The position numbers were made by a program, and so were the translations under genes. Below the pieces are notes generated by a model. That model ran no database searches. It was given only the letters and a program-made list of their open reading frames with translations, and was not told the DNA's origin. This document shows positions 51,097-60,595 of a DNA stretch of 62,127 bases, piece after piece; position 1 is the stretch's first letter; each line of letters opens with the position of its first letter. The stretch is from Caulobacteraceae bacterium. GTDB taxonomy: Bacteria > Pseudomonadota > Alphaproteobacteria > Caulobacterales > Caulobacteraceae. The stretch is from the NCBI GenBank assembly GCA_947478785.1, contig CANJXI010000012.1, positions 1 through 62,127 on the forward strand. Reading direction: 5' to 3'.

Positions 51097-52412
51097 ACGC
51101 CATTCCAAGCGCAAGGGGATTCCAGGGCGTCGGCCCGCGCCTCACCCTGGGCATTCTCGTCCTCCTGGCGGCGCTTTCGCAGGTCGACCGGGGGATTCTC
51201 GGCTTGGTCGTGCAGCCGGTCAGCGCGCACTTCGGCATCAACGATTTCCAGATCAGCCTGCTGCAGGGCGCGGCCTTCGCGATCTTCTACGCCGTGCTGG
51301 GACTGCCGTTCGGGGTCGTCGCCGATCGCTGGTCGCGCCGGGGCCTGATCTTCATCGGGGTGGCCATCTGGTCGCTGGCGGCGGCGGGCTGCGGACTTGC
51401 GGCCAGCTTCAACCAGCTCGTCCTCGCCCGCCTGCTGGTGGGCGCCGGCGAGGCCGCGCTCTATCCGGCCGCCCTGTCGCTGATCAGCGACATCTTTCCG
51501 CGCCACCGGCTGGCCAGCGCGGTCTCGGTGTTCAGCATCGGCAGCTCGATCGGCGCGGGCGTGTCGCTGGGCTTCGGCGGCGTGCTCGTCGACCTGTTCA
51601 CCAAGACCCCGGTGAGCCTTCCGCTGGTCGGGCCCGTCGAGGCCTGGCAGGCGGTCTTCGTCGCCACCGGCGCGCCGGGCCTCTTGCTGGCGCCGCTGAT
51701 CCTGCTGGCGCCCGAGCCAAGGCGTGGCGCGACCGCCGCCCCGCCGGCTCCTTGGAGGCCCCTGTTCGCCTTCATGCACAGCCGTCGCCATTTCTTCATT
51801 CGGCATTTCACCGCCTTTTCCCTGCTGAGCCTGCTGGCCATGGGAAACGGGGCCTGGATGCCGGCCCTGATGATGCGCCGCTTCGGCTTCACACCGGGAC
51901 AGGCCGGGATCGCCTTCGGCCTGATGGCGGCGGTCACGAACACCGTGGGCATGCTGGCGGCGGGCGCGCTGCTGGACCGGCTGATCCGCCGTGGGGTCTC
52001 TGACGCGCCCATGCGCCTGTTTGTCTGGCTCACACCCGTCGCCGCCGCGTTCGCCATCGTGGGGTCGCTCAGCCCCAGCCCGGTGGTCTTCCTGACCTGC
52101 ATGGCCGTTGCGCAGTTCGGCTATAGCCTGTCCGGCCCCGCCGCGACGGCGATCCAGCTGGTGGCGCCGGCGACCATGCGCGGTCGCCTGTCAGCGCTCT
52201 TCAACGTGGTCTTCTACCTGGTGGGCTATGGCTTCGGCCCGTCCGTCGTGGCCCTGCTGACGACCTACCTCTACCGGGACCCGAACGCGGTGCACCTGTC
52301 GATCGCCACGACCATGGCGGTGATCGCGCCCATCGCCTGGCTGGTCATGCTGAGCGGCCTCAAGCCCATGCGCGAGGCCATGGCGCTCGGCGAGGCCCAG
52401 CGCGACGCCTGA
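51093..52412 (+). CDS. MFS transporter
   Basis: 439 residues, start GTG at 51093 overlapping the previous stop. Seen: LAALSQVDRGILGLVVQPV (helix 1 with D conserved in anion:cation symporters), GVVADRWSRRGLIF (A-motif), and ARLLVGAGEAALYPAALSLI. Resembles hexuronate/aromatic-acid and Spinster-type porters. Last gene of the eight-gene operon, probably the uptake system for its substrate. Only 6 bases separate its stop from the convergent CoA lyase stop, so no intergenic terminator fits. Confidence 0.87.
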   Translation: MNAIPSARGFQGVGPRLTLGILVLLAALSQVDRGILGLVVQPVSAHFGINDFQISLLQGAAFAIFYAVLGLPFGVVADRWSRRGLIFIGVAIWSLAAAGCGLAASFNQLVLARLLVGAGEAALYPAALSLISDIFPRHRLASAVSVFSIGSSIGAGVSLGFGGVLVDLFTKTPVSLPLVGPVEAWQAVFVATGAPGLLLAPLILLAPEPRRGATAAPPAPWRPLFAFMHSRRHFFIRHFTAFSLLSLLAMGNGAWMPALMMRRFGFTPGQAGIAFGLMAAVTNTVGMLAAGALLDRLIRRGVSDAPMRLFVWLTPVAAAFAIVGSLSPSPVVFLTCMAVAQFGYSLSGPAATAIQLVAPATMRGRLSALFNVVFYLVGYGFGPSVVALLTTYLYRDPNAVHLSIATTMAVIAPIAWLVMLSGLKPMREAMALGEAQRDA

Positions 52413-52418
52413 AGCGGA

Positions 52419-53273
52419 TCAGGTTTCGCCGGCCCTCGCCAGGACCCGGCGGGCGCGCTCGACCACCGGCAGGTCGATCATCCGGCCCTCCAGCGCCACC
52501 ACGCCCTTGCCCTCCCCAGCCTGCCAGGCGGCCAGCACCGCGCGGGCGTCGGCGACTTCGGCGGCCTGCGGGGCGAAGACGGCATTGACCACCTCCACCT
52601 GGTGCGGGTGGACGCAGAGGTTACCCGAAAGGCCCATGCCGCGCGCCGTCTCGACCGCGCCGCGATAGGCCTCAAGGTCCCTGAACTCGGCGATGGAGAT
52701 GGGCGCGCCCAGCGCCATCAGGCCCCGGGTCGCCGCGGCCAGCGCGATCATCCGGCACGGCAGGTCCAGCGTCAGCGGCGACGGCGGCGCGCCCAGCGAC
52801 AGCGACAGATCCTCCGGGCCCAACGCAAGGCCCCTCACCCGCTCCACCGCCGCGATCTCGGCAAGGCGCGAGAAGGCGGCCGGCGTTTCGATCAGCGCCA
52901 GCAGGCCGATGCCGCCGGCCGGCAACCCGCGTTCGGCCTCCAGTTCGCCGACCATCGCCGCAATCACCGAAAGCTGGCCGGCGTCCTCCGCCTTGGGGAC
53001 CAGCAGCGCCTTCAGCCCGGGACGGACCACCGCGTCCAGATCGGCCACCGCCATCAGCCAGGGCGTGTTGATGCGCACCACCACGTCCTGGCCCAGGCCC
53101 GCCAGCCGCTCTATCCAGACCCGCGCCGCGGCGCGCCCCGCAACCTTGGCGTCGGCCGGCAGGGCGTCCTCCAGGTCGAGGATCAGGGCGTCGGCGCCGC
53201 GCGTGTGCGCCTTGGCCAGCCGCGCCTCGTCGGTGGCGGGCGAAAACAGCAGGGATCGCCAGGCGGCGGTCAT
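52419..53273 (-). CDS. CitE-like CoA ester lyase (citramalyl-/methylmalyl-CoA lyase type)
   Basis: 284 residues of the HpcH/HpaI-CitE superfamily. Cleaves a 3-hydroxyacyl-CoA such as citramalyl-CoA to acetyl-CoA and an oxo acid. Seen: SLLFSPATDEARLAKA (6-21), LILDLEDALP (30-39, acidic metal region), VVRINTP (Arg), LALIETPAAFS (Glu ligand) and LALGPEDLSLSLG. The ATG at 53273 overlaps the hydratase stop codon (ATGA), so both are co-translated. Pairing with an HTD2-type hydratase matches the itaconate/mesaconate end module. Last gene of the operon. Confidence 0.85.
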   Translation of the reverse strand: MTAAWRSLLFSPATDEARLAKAHTRGADALILDLEDALPADAKVAGRAAARVWIERLAGLGQDVVVRINTPWLMAVADLDAVVRPGLKALLVPKAEDAGQLSVIAAMVGELEAERGLPAGGIGLLALIETPAAFSRLAEIAAVERVRGLALGPEDLSLSLGAPPSPLTLDLPCRMIALAAATRGLMALGAPISIAEFRDLEAYRGAVETARGMGLSGNLCVHPHQVEVVNAVFAPQAAEVADARAVLAAWQAGEGKGVVALEGRMIDLPVVERARRVLARAGET

Positions 53274-54124
53274 GCGCTGGTCACCGTGGCGCTGACCGCG
53301 ATGCGGCCGTTGCTGTCCGTCGCCCAGACCTCGGCCCCGTCCGGGGTGTCCGCCAGGTTGAGCGTGAACGGCGCGCCGTCGAAGATCGGGCTGCGGGCGC
53401 GGAAACGGAAGCCCGTCACCGCACGGCCGGTCCGGTTGCGCAGGAAGTGGTCCATCAGCAGCGTCGCCAGGTAGGGGCCGTGGACCACGAGGCCCGGATA
53501 GCCCTCCTCGCGGGTCGCGTAGTCGCGGTCGTAGTGGATGCGGTGGCTGTTGAAGGTCAGCGCCGAAAAGCGGAACAGCTGCACCGTGTCGGCCCTCAGC
53601 GTGCGGCTGGCGACCGAGGCGGCGGGCGGCTCGTCGGCCTTGGGCGCCGGCGCTCCGGCCACGGCCGGCGGGGGCGGCTCGCGGTAGACGATGTCCTGCT
53701 CCTCCACGACCCTGACCGCGCCGCCCGACGAGACCTCGTGCCGCACCGTGACGAACACCATCTCGCCCGAGGCGCCGGTCTTGCGCTGCAGGTCGGCGAT
53801 GGTCGAGCGCCGCGCGATCTCCGCGCCGATCGCGATCCCGCCCGTGAAGGTCAGCCGGCTGCCCGCCCACATCCGGCGCGGCAGGGTCACCGGCGGCATC
53901 AGCCCGTCGCCGCCTCTCAAGGGGTGCCCGTCGACGCCCAGGCCCGACTGGCGCGCCCGGGGCAGGAAGTAGAGCCAGTGCGCCAGCGGCGGCGCTTGGC
54001 CGGCCGGCCAGGGCGGCGCTGTGTGATCGAGCAGGTCCGTCAGCCGGTCGAGCGGTCCCCGCGCGGCGAGATCGGTCTCGTCTTCCGTCCGGCCGATCCA
54101 GGCCTTCAGCTCAGCGTCGTCCAT
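53270..54124 (-). CDS. MaoC/HTD2-type hydratase (mesaconyl- or itaconyl-CoA hydratase-like)
   Basis: 284 residues, double hot-dog: the N-terminal FAS1-like dehydratase domain (about 1-150, DRLTDLLDH, MWAGSRLTFTG, VTVRHEV) and a C-terminal MaoC domain with the hydratase motif ALTFNSHRIHYDRDYA (Asp/His, near 195-210) and YPGLVVHGPYLATLL. Similar proteins hydrate mesaconyl-C4-CoA or itaconyl-CoA to citramalyl-CoA. Downstream overlap with a CitE-type lyase and upstream methylsuccinyl-CoA-dehydrogenase-like gene support a C5 branched-acid role. Confidence 0.82.
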   Translation of the reverse strand: MDDAELKAWIGRTEDETDLAARGPLDRLTDLLDHTAPPWPAGQAPPLAHWLYFLPRARQSGLGVDGHPLRGGDGLMPPVTLPRRMWAGSRLTFTGGIAIGAEIARRSTIADLQRKTGASGEMVFVTVRHEVSSGGAVRVVEEQDIVYREPPPPAVAGAPAPKADEPPAASVASRTLRADTVQLFRFSALTFNSHRIHYDRDYATREEGYPGLVVHGPYLATLLMDHFLRNRTGRAVTGFRFRARSPIFDGAPFTLNLADTPDGAEVWATDSNGRIAVSATVTSA

Positions 54125-54138
54125 GCGTCCCGGTCCCG

Positions 54139-55809
54139 CTATGCGCCGACGGCCTGCGGCTGGGCCGCCCGCTCGCTCAGCAGGCCGCGCGCGATCACGT
54201 GCGCCTGGATCTCGGCCGCGCCCTCGAAGATGTTGAGGATGCGCGCGTCGCAGAGGATCCGGCTGATCTCGTACTCCAGCGCATAACCGTTGCCGCCGTG
54301 CACCTGGACGCCGGCGTCGGCGTTCGACCAGGCCACGCGGGCGGCCAGCAGCTTGGCCATGCCGGCCTCGATGTCGCAGCGGCGCCCCGCGTCCTTGGCC
54401 CGGGCGGCGAAGTAGGTAAGTTCGCGGGCCATGACGATCTCCACCAGGCTCATGGCGATCTTGTCCGACACCCGCGGGAAGTCGATCAGCGGCCGGGCGA
54501 ACTGCTTGCGCTCGAGCGCATAGCGCAGCGCCAGGTCGAAGGCCGTCCAGGCGACCCCCACGGCGCGGGCGGCGGTCTGGATGCGCGCGCCTTCAAAGGT
54601 CCGCATAAGCTGCTTGAATCCCTGGCCTTCTCCCTGACCCAGAAGGGCCTCGGCCGGGACCGTGAAGTCGTCGAACGACAGCACATATTCCCGCATGCCC
54701 CGGTAGCCCAGCACATGGATCTCGCCGCCCGAAAGGCCCTCGTTGGGGAACAGGTCGTCCGGCGTGCCGCGCAGCTTGGGGGCCAGCACGATGGAAAGGC
54801 CATTGTGGCCCGGCGTCGCCGGATCGGTGCGGGCCAGCACCGTCATCAGGTCGCTGCGCGAGGCGTGGGTGATCCAGGTCTTGGCGCCGCTGATGCGCCA
54901 GGTCCCGTCCTCGCCGCGCGTCGCCCGGGTCTTCAGCGACGCCAGGTCCGAACCCACGTCGGGCTCGGTGAAGACCGCTGTGGGCAGCACTTCGCCGGAT
55001 GCGATCTTCGGCAGCCACTGCGCCTTCTGGCCCGGCGTGCCGGCCGAGCCGATCAGCTCGCCCGCGATCTCCGAGCGGGTGCCCAGCGATCCGGCGGCGA
55101 TCCAGCCCCGGCTCAGTTCCTCGGTCACCACGCACATGGCGAGCTTGCCCATGCCGAGGCCGCCGTACTCCGGGTCGATGCAGATCCCGAAGACGCCCAG
55201 CTCGGCCATCTCGGCCACCACGGCGTCGGGGACCAGGTCGTTGGCCAGGTGCCAGCCGTGCGCGAAGGGCGCGATGCGCTCGGCGGTGTAGCGCCGGAAC
55301 TCCTCGCGGACCGCGTCCAGCGTCTCGTCGCCGATCCGCTCGCTGGGCCGCCAGCCCTCGGCGAGGCGCCGCGCCAGGTCGGCGCGCGCCTGAGGCGTGG
55401 AGCCAGACGCCACGAACCAGGCGACCGCGGGGTTGGCCTCCAGCGCGCGGCCGGCGGCCGAGACGTCCATGTCAGAAGGTCGGGCTAACTCATTCTGACT
55501 CATGGGCAATCCACCCGCCAGTTGAGCCAGGTACTCGCCCAGGCCGATCTGCAGCACCAGCGCCTCGCCCTCGCCGGCGACACCGTCGGCGCGGCCCTGC
55601 TCGAACCAGGCGCAGACCTGGGTGATCGCCTCGACCACCGTCGCGGTCCAGGCCAGCGCATGCAGCCGGCGCTGTTCCGGATCGAGCCGCTTGGAGTCGG
55701 GCCGTCCGCCCTCCCCGGCCAGCTCGGCGGACACCGCCTTGCGGGCCGTCGCGAGATAGGCCTGGGCCGCGTCCCGGGCTTCGTTGGCCCGCTTGAGAAG
55801 ATCGTCCAT
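54139..55809 (-). CDS. methylsuccinyl-CoA dehydrogenase-like acyl-CoA dehydrogenase
   Basis: 556 residues from the ATG at 55809, seven bases after the preceding stop. A 150-residue N-terminal helical extension ([20 protein letters not shown]) precedes the acyl-CoA dehydrogenase core; this extension and total length are characteristic of Mcd of the ethylmalonyl-CoA pathway. Core motifs: [53 protein letters not shown] and [12 protein letters not shown] with the catalytic Glu. Mcd makes mesaconyl-C1-CoA, which the downstream hydratase/lyase could process. No crotonyl-CoA carboxylase/reductase is visible here, so full-pathway membership is unproven. Confidence 0.8.
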   Translation of the reverse strand: MDDLLKRANEARDAAQAYLATARKAVSAELAGEGGRPDSKRLDPEQRRLHALAWTATVVEAITQVCAWFEQGRADGVAGEGEALVLQIGLGEYLAQLAGGLPMSQNELARPSDMDVSAAGRALEANPAVAWFVASGSTPQARADLARRLAEGWRPSERIGDETLDAVREEFRRYTAERIAPFAHGWHLANDLVPDAVVAEMAELGVFGICIDPEYGGLGMGKLAMCVVTEELSRGWIAAGSLGTRSEIAGELIGSAGTPGQKAQWLPKIASGEVLPTAVFTEPDVGSDLASLKTRATRGEDGTWRISGAKTWITHASRSDLMTVLARTDPATPGHNGLSIVLAPKLRGTPDDLFPNEGLSGGEIHVLGYRGMREYVLSFDDFTVPAEALLGQGEGQGFKQLMRTFEGARIQTAARAVGVAWTAFDLALRYALERKQFARPLIDFPRVSDKIAMSLVEIVMARELTYFAARAKDAGRRCDIEAGMAKLLAARVAWSNADAGVQVHGGNGYALEYEISRILCDARILNIFEGAAEIQAHVIARGLLSERAAQPQAVGA

Positions 55810-55816
55810 CGACACC

Positions 55817-56971
55817 TTAGCCCTCCGCCTCCGCCCGCCGCACCATCTGGCGGGCGATGATCGTCTGCTGGATCTGCGAGGTGCCTTCATAGATGCGCAG
55901 CAGGCGCACGTCGCGATAGAACCGCTCGACCTTGTACTCGGCCATGTAGCCCGCCCCGCCGTGGATCTGCACCGCCCGGTCGGCGATCCGGCCCACCGCC
56001 TCGCTGGCGAAATACTTGGCGACGGCCGCCTCCAGGCTGACGTTCTGGCCCGCGTCGAAACGCTCGGCGGCGGCCTTCATCAGGCCCTCGGCGGCCAGGG
56101 CGTCGGTCTTGCAGTCGGCCAGCATGGCCTGCACGAGCTGGAAGTTGGCGATCGGCTGGCCGAACTGCTTGCGCTCGCGCGCATAGGTCAGGCTCATGTC
56201 GATCAGGCGGTCGCACATGCCCATGGCCACGGCGGCGATGTGGATCCGCCCGCGGTCGAGCACCTTCATCGCCGTGCGGAACCCCTGGCCGGGGACCCCG
56301 CCGATGATGTTCTCGGCCGGCACGACGCAGTCGTCGAAGATCACGTCGCAGGTCATGGCGCCCTTCTGGCCCATTTTCTTGTCGGGCTTGCCCAGCGTGA
56401 TCCCAGGCAGGTTGGCCGGCACGATGAACGACGAGATTCCCGAGGCGCCCTTCACGTCCGGCTCGCTGCGCGCCATCACCGTGAAGACGCTGGCCCGCGG
56501 CGCGTTGGTTATGTAGCGCTTGGTGCCGCGCAGGCGGTAGACGTCGCCGTCGCGGATCGCCAGCGTCCGGACCGAGGCCGCGTCGGAGCCCGCTTCAGGC
56601 TCGGTCAGCGCGAAGGAGGCCACCGCCTCGCCCGTCGCCATCTTCGGCAGCCATTCCTGCTTCTGCGCCTCGGTGCCGTCGATAACGATGCCCTGCGAGC
56701 CGATCCCGACAGTGGTCCCGATCACCGAGCGGAAGACCACCGAGGCCCGCGTGATCTCGCGGATGATCTGGGCCTCCTCCCACATCGACAGCCCGAGGCC
56801 GTCGTACTCTTCTGGGATCGACAGGCCGAACAGCCCCAGTTCCTTCATCTCGTCGATGATCTTCTGGGGCACCGCGTCGTTGGCCTCGACCTCGTCCTCG
56901 GCAGGGATCAGGCGCTCCGACACGAAGCGGTGAACGGTGCTGCGCAGGAGTTCGAAGGTTTCTGTATCCAC
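55817..56971 (-). CDS. acyl-CoA dehydrogenase
   Basis: 384 residues, standard length. Seen: [20 protein letters not shown] (residues 45-64), [47 protein letters not shown] and [19 protein letters not shown] with the catalytic Glu (IYEG). All elements for FAD binding and C2-C3 desaturation are present. The chain-length preference is not deducible. Sits between the ligase and the Mcd-like gene, whose ATG lies 7 bases beyond its stop. Confidence 0.92.
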   Translation of the reverse strand: MDTETFELLRSTVHRFVSERLIPAEDEVEANDAVPQKIIDEMKELGLFGLSIPEEYDGLGLSMWEEAQIIREITRASVVFRSVIGTTVGIGSQGIVIDGTEAQKQEWLPKMATGEAVASFALTEPEAGSDAASVRTLAIRDGDVYRLRGTKRYITNAPRASVFTVMARSEPDVKGASGISSFIVPANLPGITLGKPDKKMGQKGAMTCDVIFDDCVVPAENIIGGVPGQGFRTAMKVLDRGRIHIAAVAMGMCDRLIDMSLTYARERKQFGQPIANFQLVQAMLADCKTDALAAEGLMKAAAERFDAGQNVSLEAAVAKYFASEAVGRIADRAVQIHGGAGYMAEYKVERFYRDVRLLRIYEGTSQIQQTIIARQMVRRAEAEG

Positions 56972-57012
56972 TGTCTTTCCCGATCGTCTCGCGCGGCCTT
57001 AAGGCGGCGGCG

Positions 57013-58860
57013 CTAGTTGGATGAAGCTTCGGCCGGTGCGGCCGAGCGGAGGTCTGAACGAATTGGGGCGTCGGCCCGCGGATAGATGTCGAAACCGATT
57101 TCGCCCGCGTAGATCTGGTCGATGGCCGTCCGGTATCGCTGGTGGACCTTGAACCGGCGCAGTTTCAGCGTCGGCGTCAAGTCGCCAAGCCCATGGCTGA
57201 GCGCCTCGTCCAGCAGATGGGCGCGTTTCACCTGGGCCACGCGCGCCAGGGTCTCGTTGAGCCGGCGGATCTCCTGGGCGACTCGGCCCTGCGCGGCCGG
57301 GTCGCGGGCAAGCCGGGCAAGATCGCCGGGCGCCGCGCCGAACGCCGCGGGGTCGATCTGGACCAGGGCTGCCACATAGTTGCGCCGGTCGGCGACCAGC
57401 ACGCATTCGGCGATCAGGTCGCTCGAGCGCATCAGCCCCTCGACCTCGGCCGGGGCGATATTCTTGCCCCCTTCGGTGATCATGATGTCCTTCTTGCGGT
57501 CGACGATCCGCAGCTGGCCGCCGTCGAACGCGCCGATATCGCCGGTATGCAGCCAGCCGTCTTCCAGGGCCAGCGCCGTGGCCTCCGGGTTCCTGTAATA
57601 GCCGGCGAAGACGTTCTCGCCCCGGACCAGGATCTCCCCGTCGTCGGCGAGCCTGAGCTCGACGGTGTCCACCGGCCGCCCGACACCGCCGGGCGCCACA
57701 TCGTCGGGCCGCTGGATCGTCATGACGCTGCAGGCTTCCGTCATCCCGTAGAGTTCCAGCAGCGGGAATCCCAGCGCCCGCAGGAAGCTCAGGGTGTCGA
57801 CATGCAGGGGCGCGGCCCCGCTGGTCACCGCCGTGGCGCGGTCCAGCCCGACCATCGCCCGCGCCTCGGCCATCAGCGCCAGGTGCGGCGCGAGACGGGA
57901 CTGCTCGGCGTCGTCCCAAAGCCGCGCGGCCTTGAACGCCAGCGGCCGGCCGGCGTCCAGCGCCGCGTCCAGTTCCGCGCTCCGGCCGGCGGCGGCGAAG
58001 CGCGCGGCGATCTCCGCCTGGAGCTTCTGCCAGACGCGCGGCACGCCCGAGAAATAGGTCGGGCGGACGGCGCGCAGGTCCTCCAGCAGCGTCGGCAGCC
58101 CGCCGCCGAAACAGGCCGTGGCCCCGGCGAACAGCGGGCCGATGTTGGTCATCGACTGCTCGGCGATATGGCAGAGCGGCAGGTAGGACAGGATCACCGA
58201 CTCCGGCCCGAGGCCGAGGATCGGCACGAAGCCCTGGGCCGCCGCGCGCATGTTGCGCCAGGTCAGCAGCGCCGCCTTCGGCGCGCCGGTCGAGCCCGAG
58301 GTGTAGACCATGAGGGCCACGTCATCGAACGCCTGCGGGACTCGATCCAGCAGCCCCGGATCGTTCGCCAGCGCTTGCCGTCCAAGCTGTTCTACGGCTT
58401 CGAACGCGAGCACGCCTGGCGCGGCCGGGTCCGGCTCCATCAGCACGACATGGGTCAGGTTCGGCAGGTCGGCGCGGACGGCGTCCACCTTGTCGAGGAA
58501 CGCCCGGTTCTCGCAGATCACCACCTGCACGTCGGCATGACCCAGTGCGTGGCGCAGGTCATCGGTAGAGCTGGTCGGGTAGCAGCCCACGACCACGCCG
58601 CCGGCCAGGCCCACGGCGGTCTGGGCGATCACCCACTCCACGCGCCCTTCGGCGAAGATCGCCACATGGCCCGGGGCGCCCAGGCCGACCTCGATCAGCC
58701 CCGCCGCGCAGGCGGTGGCGCGCCCGGCGTATTCGCGCCAGCTCAGGTCGGTCCAGCCACCGGCCGTCTTCTGGCGCATGGCCGTGGCGTCGGGATGCGA
58801 TGCGGCGCGCCGAAGCACGAGCCGCGGCAGGGTCAGCGGAGGGAAATCCGTCCCGTTCAC
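57013..58860 (-). CDS. AMP-dependent long-chain acyl-CoA ligase (FadD15/COG1022 type)
   Basis: 615 residues from the GTG at 58860, the only in-frame start after the upstream enoyl-CoA hydratase stop (16 bases away). Seen: YTSGSTGAPKAALLTWRNM (P-loop), SYLPLCHIAEQ, YGMTEACSVMT, TGDIGAFDGGQLRIVDRKKD and a long C-terminal domain (PTLKLRRFKVHQRY). The FadD15-like class has more C-terminal sequence than the two other ligases here. Second gene of the operon; presumably loads the operon's acid substrate. Confidence 0.9.
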   Translation of the reverse strand: MNGTDFPPLTLPRLVLRRAASHPDATAMRQKTAGGWTDLSWREYAGRATACAAGLIEVGLGAPGHVAIFAEGRVEWVIAQTAVGLAGGVVVGCYPTSSTDDLRHALGHADVQVVICENRAFLDKVDAVRADLPNLTHVVLMEPDPAAPGVLAFEAVEQLGRQALANDPGLLDRVPQAFDDVALMVYTSGSTGAPKAALLTWRNMRAAAQGFVPILGLGPESVILSYLPLCHIAEQSMTNIGPLFAGATACFGGGLPTLLEDLRAVRPTYFSGVPRVWQKLQAEIAARFAAAGRSAELDAALDAGRPLAFKAARLWDDAEQSRLAPHLALMAEARAMVGLDRATAVTSGAAPLHVDTLSFLRALGFPLLELYGMTEACSVMTIQRPDDVAPGGVGRPVDTVELRLADDGEILVRGENVFAGYYRNPEATALALEDGWLHTGDIGAFDGGQLRIVDRKKDIMITEGGKNIAPAEVEGLMRSSDLIAECVLVADRRNYVAALVQIDPAAFGAAPGDLARLARDPAAQGRVAQEIRRLNETLARVAQVKRAHLLDEALSHGLGDLTPTLKLRRFKVHQRYRTAIDQIYAGEIGFDIYPRADAPIRSDLRSAAPAEASSN

Positions 58861-58876
58861 CGCACCCGGCCTGGCG

Positions 58877-59671
58877 TCAGGCGCGCCGAAAGTTCGGCGC
58901 TTCCTTGCGCAGCATCGCCTCGATCCCCGCCCGGTGCTCGTGCGAACGGTTCGACAGCCGCTCGAGCGCCGTGCTCGCCTCCATGATCGAGTGGGCCAGC
59001 TGCTTGAGGCCGATGTTGACGCACATCTTGGTGCCCTGGATGGCCGAGGTGGCCCCATCCAGCAGCTGCTTGGCGAAGGCGTCGACGCGGGCGTCCAGCT
59101 CCTCGGCCGGCACGGCGTAGTTGATCAGGCCCATGCGCTCGGCGTCGGGCGCATTGACCGAATTGCCGGTCATCAGCAGTTCCTTGGCCCGCGCATAGCC
59201 GATCAGCTGCGGCCAGATCACCGCCCCGCCGTCACCCGCCACCAGGCCGACCTTGGTGTGCGGGTCGGAGATCCGGGCTTTGTCGGAAACGAAGGTCACG
59301 TCGCAGAACAGCGCCAGCGTGGCGCCCAGGCCTGCGGCGTGGCCGTTGATCTTGCCGATGATCGGCTTTTCGCAATCTAGCATCGAATAGACGATGCGCT
59401 TGCCTTCGTAGGCGACCTCGTCGAACACCCGCTCGTCATTGATGCAGAGCTGCAGGAATTCGATGTCGCCGCCGGCTGAGAACGCCCGGCCGTTACCGGT
59501 GAACACGACGACGTCGCAGTCGTGCTCGCCCCCCGCGTCGACGAAGACCTGCGACAGTTCGTAGTGCAGACGGCGGTTGACCGCGTTCAGGTTATCGGGG
59601 CGATTCAGGCGAAGCGTCAGCACCCGATCCTTGAGTTCGGTCTGAATGAATTCGTAGTCGCCCCACTTCAT
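58877..59671 (-). CDS. enoyl-CoA hydratase/isomerase family protein
   Basis: 264-residue crotonase. Seen: GNGRAFSAGGDIEFLQ (oxyanion-hole region, 59-74), GLGATLALFCDVTFVSDKAR and KVGLVAGDGGAVIWPQLIG, where Gly-Asp-Gly occupies the segment holding the first catalytic Glu in hydratases. This suggests an isomerase or another crotonase activity rather than simple hydration. First gene of the six-gene operon; divergent from 59796. Start ATG at 59671. Confidence 0.88.
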   Translation of the reverse strand: MKWGDYEFIQTELKDRVLTLRLNRPDNLNAVNRRLHYELSQVFVDAGGEHDCDVVVFTGNGRAFSAGGDIEFLQLCINDERVFDEVAYEGKRIVYSMLDCEKPIIGKINGHAAGLGATLALFCDVTFVSDKARISDPHTKVGLVAGDGGAVIWPQLIGYARAKELLMTGNSVNAPDAERMGLINYAVPAEELDARVDAFAKQLLDGATSAIQGTKMCVNIGLKQLAHSIMEASTALERLSNRSHEHRAGIEAMLRKEAPNFRRA

Positions 59672-59795
59672 CGGCCGCCCATCCCTGGTTAATACAATGC
59701 TCCTGCGCTGTTACATTATCGGTTTGGCGCAGACGTTGAAAGCGCTATGACAGCAGCGCGTACGGTGGTCTAGAGGCCACGGGGGGAGTAGTGCC

Positions 59796-60563
59796 ATGGA
59801 AGCGCGGACCGGACAATCTGCCCTCATCACCGGGGCCAGCGGCGGCGTGGGACGCGCGGTCGCCGTCGAGCTTGGCCGGCGCGGATTTTCCGTCGCCCTG
59901 ATGTACCGCTCCAGCCCCGCCCCGGCCGAGGCCGCCGCCGAAGCGGTCCGCGCGGCGGGCGGCGAAGCCATCACCATCCAGGGCGACCTGACCGACCCTG
60001 ACGCCGTGGAAGCCGCCGTCGCCACGACGATCGAGCGGCTGGGCGCCATCGACGTGCTGGCCCACTGCGCCGGCGCCTATTCCGACTGGAAGAGCATCCG
60101 TGACCTGACGCCCAAGGACTGGAATGGCTTCCTGGACGCCGATCTCACCGGCTTCTTCTATGTGCTCTCCGCCTGCGTGCGGCACATGCACGAGCGCAAG
60201 AAGGGCGCGATCGTCGCGGTATCCTCCATCGCCGCCCAGGCCTGCCAGCCCAAGGGCGGCCAGGCCGCGGCCGCCAAGGCCGGCCTCGACGCCCTGATCC
60301 GGGTGGTCGCCAAGGAGGAAGGCCGCCACGGGATCCGCGCCAACGCCGTCTCCATCGGCCTGACCGAGACCGAGATGGGCGCGGACGCCGAGAAGCAGTG
60401 GGGCGCGGAGGCCACCAAGCGCCTCCTGGCCGGCACGCCGCTCGGCCGCATGGGCAAGCCCGAGGAAATCGCCCGCGCCGTGGCCTTCCTGGCGACGGAC
60501 GACGCCAGCTACATTACAGGTAAGATCCTGCAGGTCGACGGCGGCCAGATCATCGCCGGCTGA
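59796..60563 (+). CDS. SDR-family protein lacking the catalytic tyrosine
   Basis: 255 residues, FabG-like in fold and length. Cofactor motif TGASGGVGRA (12-21), NAG replaced by HCAGAYS, Ser144 in VSSIAAQ, but the YxxxK position reads A157-AAA-K161 (GGQAAAAKAG). The Ser144-to-157 spacing of 13 is canonical, so the missing Tyr is real rather than an alignment shift. The C terminus ITGKILQVDGGQIIAG is intact. Either the activity differs or the reaction needs no Tyr acid. GGGGGGAG precedes the ATG. Followed after 32 bases by an acyl-CoA dehydrogenase gene. Confidence 0.85.
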   Translation: MEARTGQSALITGASGGVGRAVAVELGRRGFSVALMYRSSPAPAEAAAEAVRAAGGEAITIQGDLTDPDAVEAAVATTIERLGAIDVLAHCAGAYSDWKSIRDLTPKDWNGFLDADLTGFFYVLSACVRHMHERKKGAIVAVSSIAAQACQPKGGQAAAAKAGLDALIRVVAKEEGRHGIRANAVSIGLTETEMGADAEKQWGAEATKRLLAGTPLGRMGKPEEIARAVAFLATDDASYITGKILQVDGGQIIAG

Positions 60564-60595
60564 CCATCCGGAGCCCTCTCTTCGGGAGACCCAAC

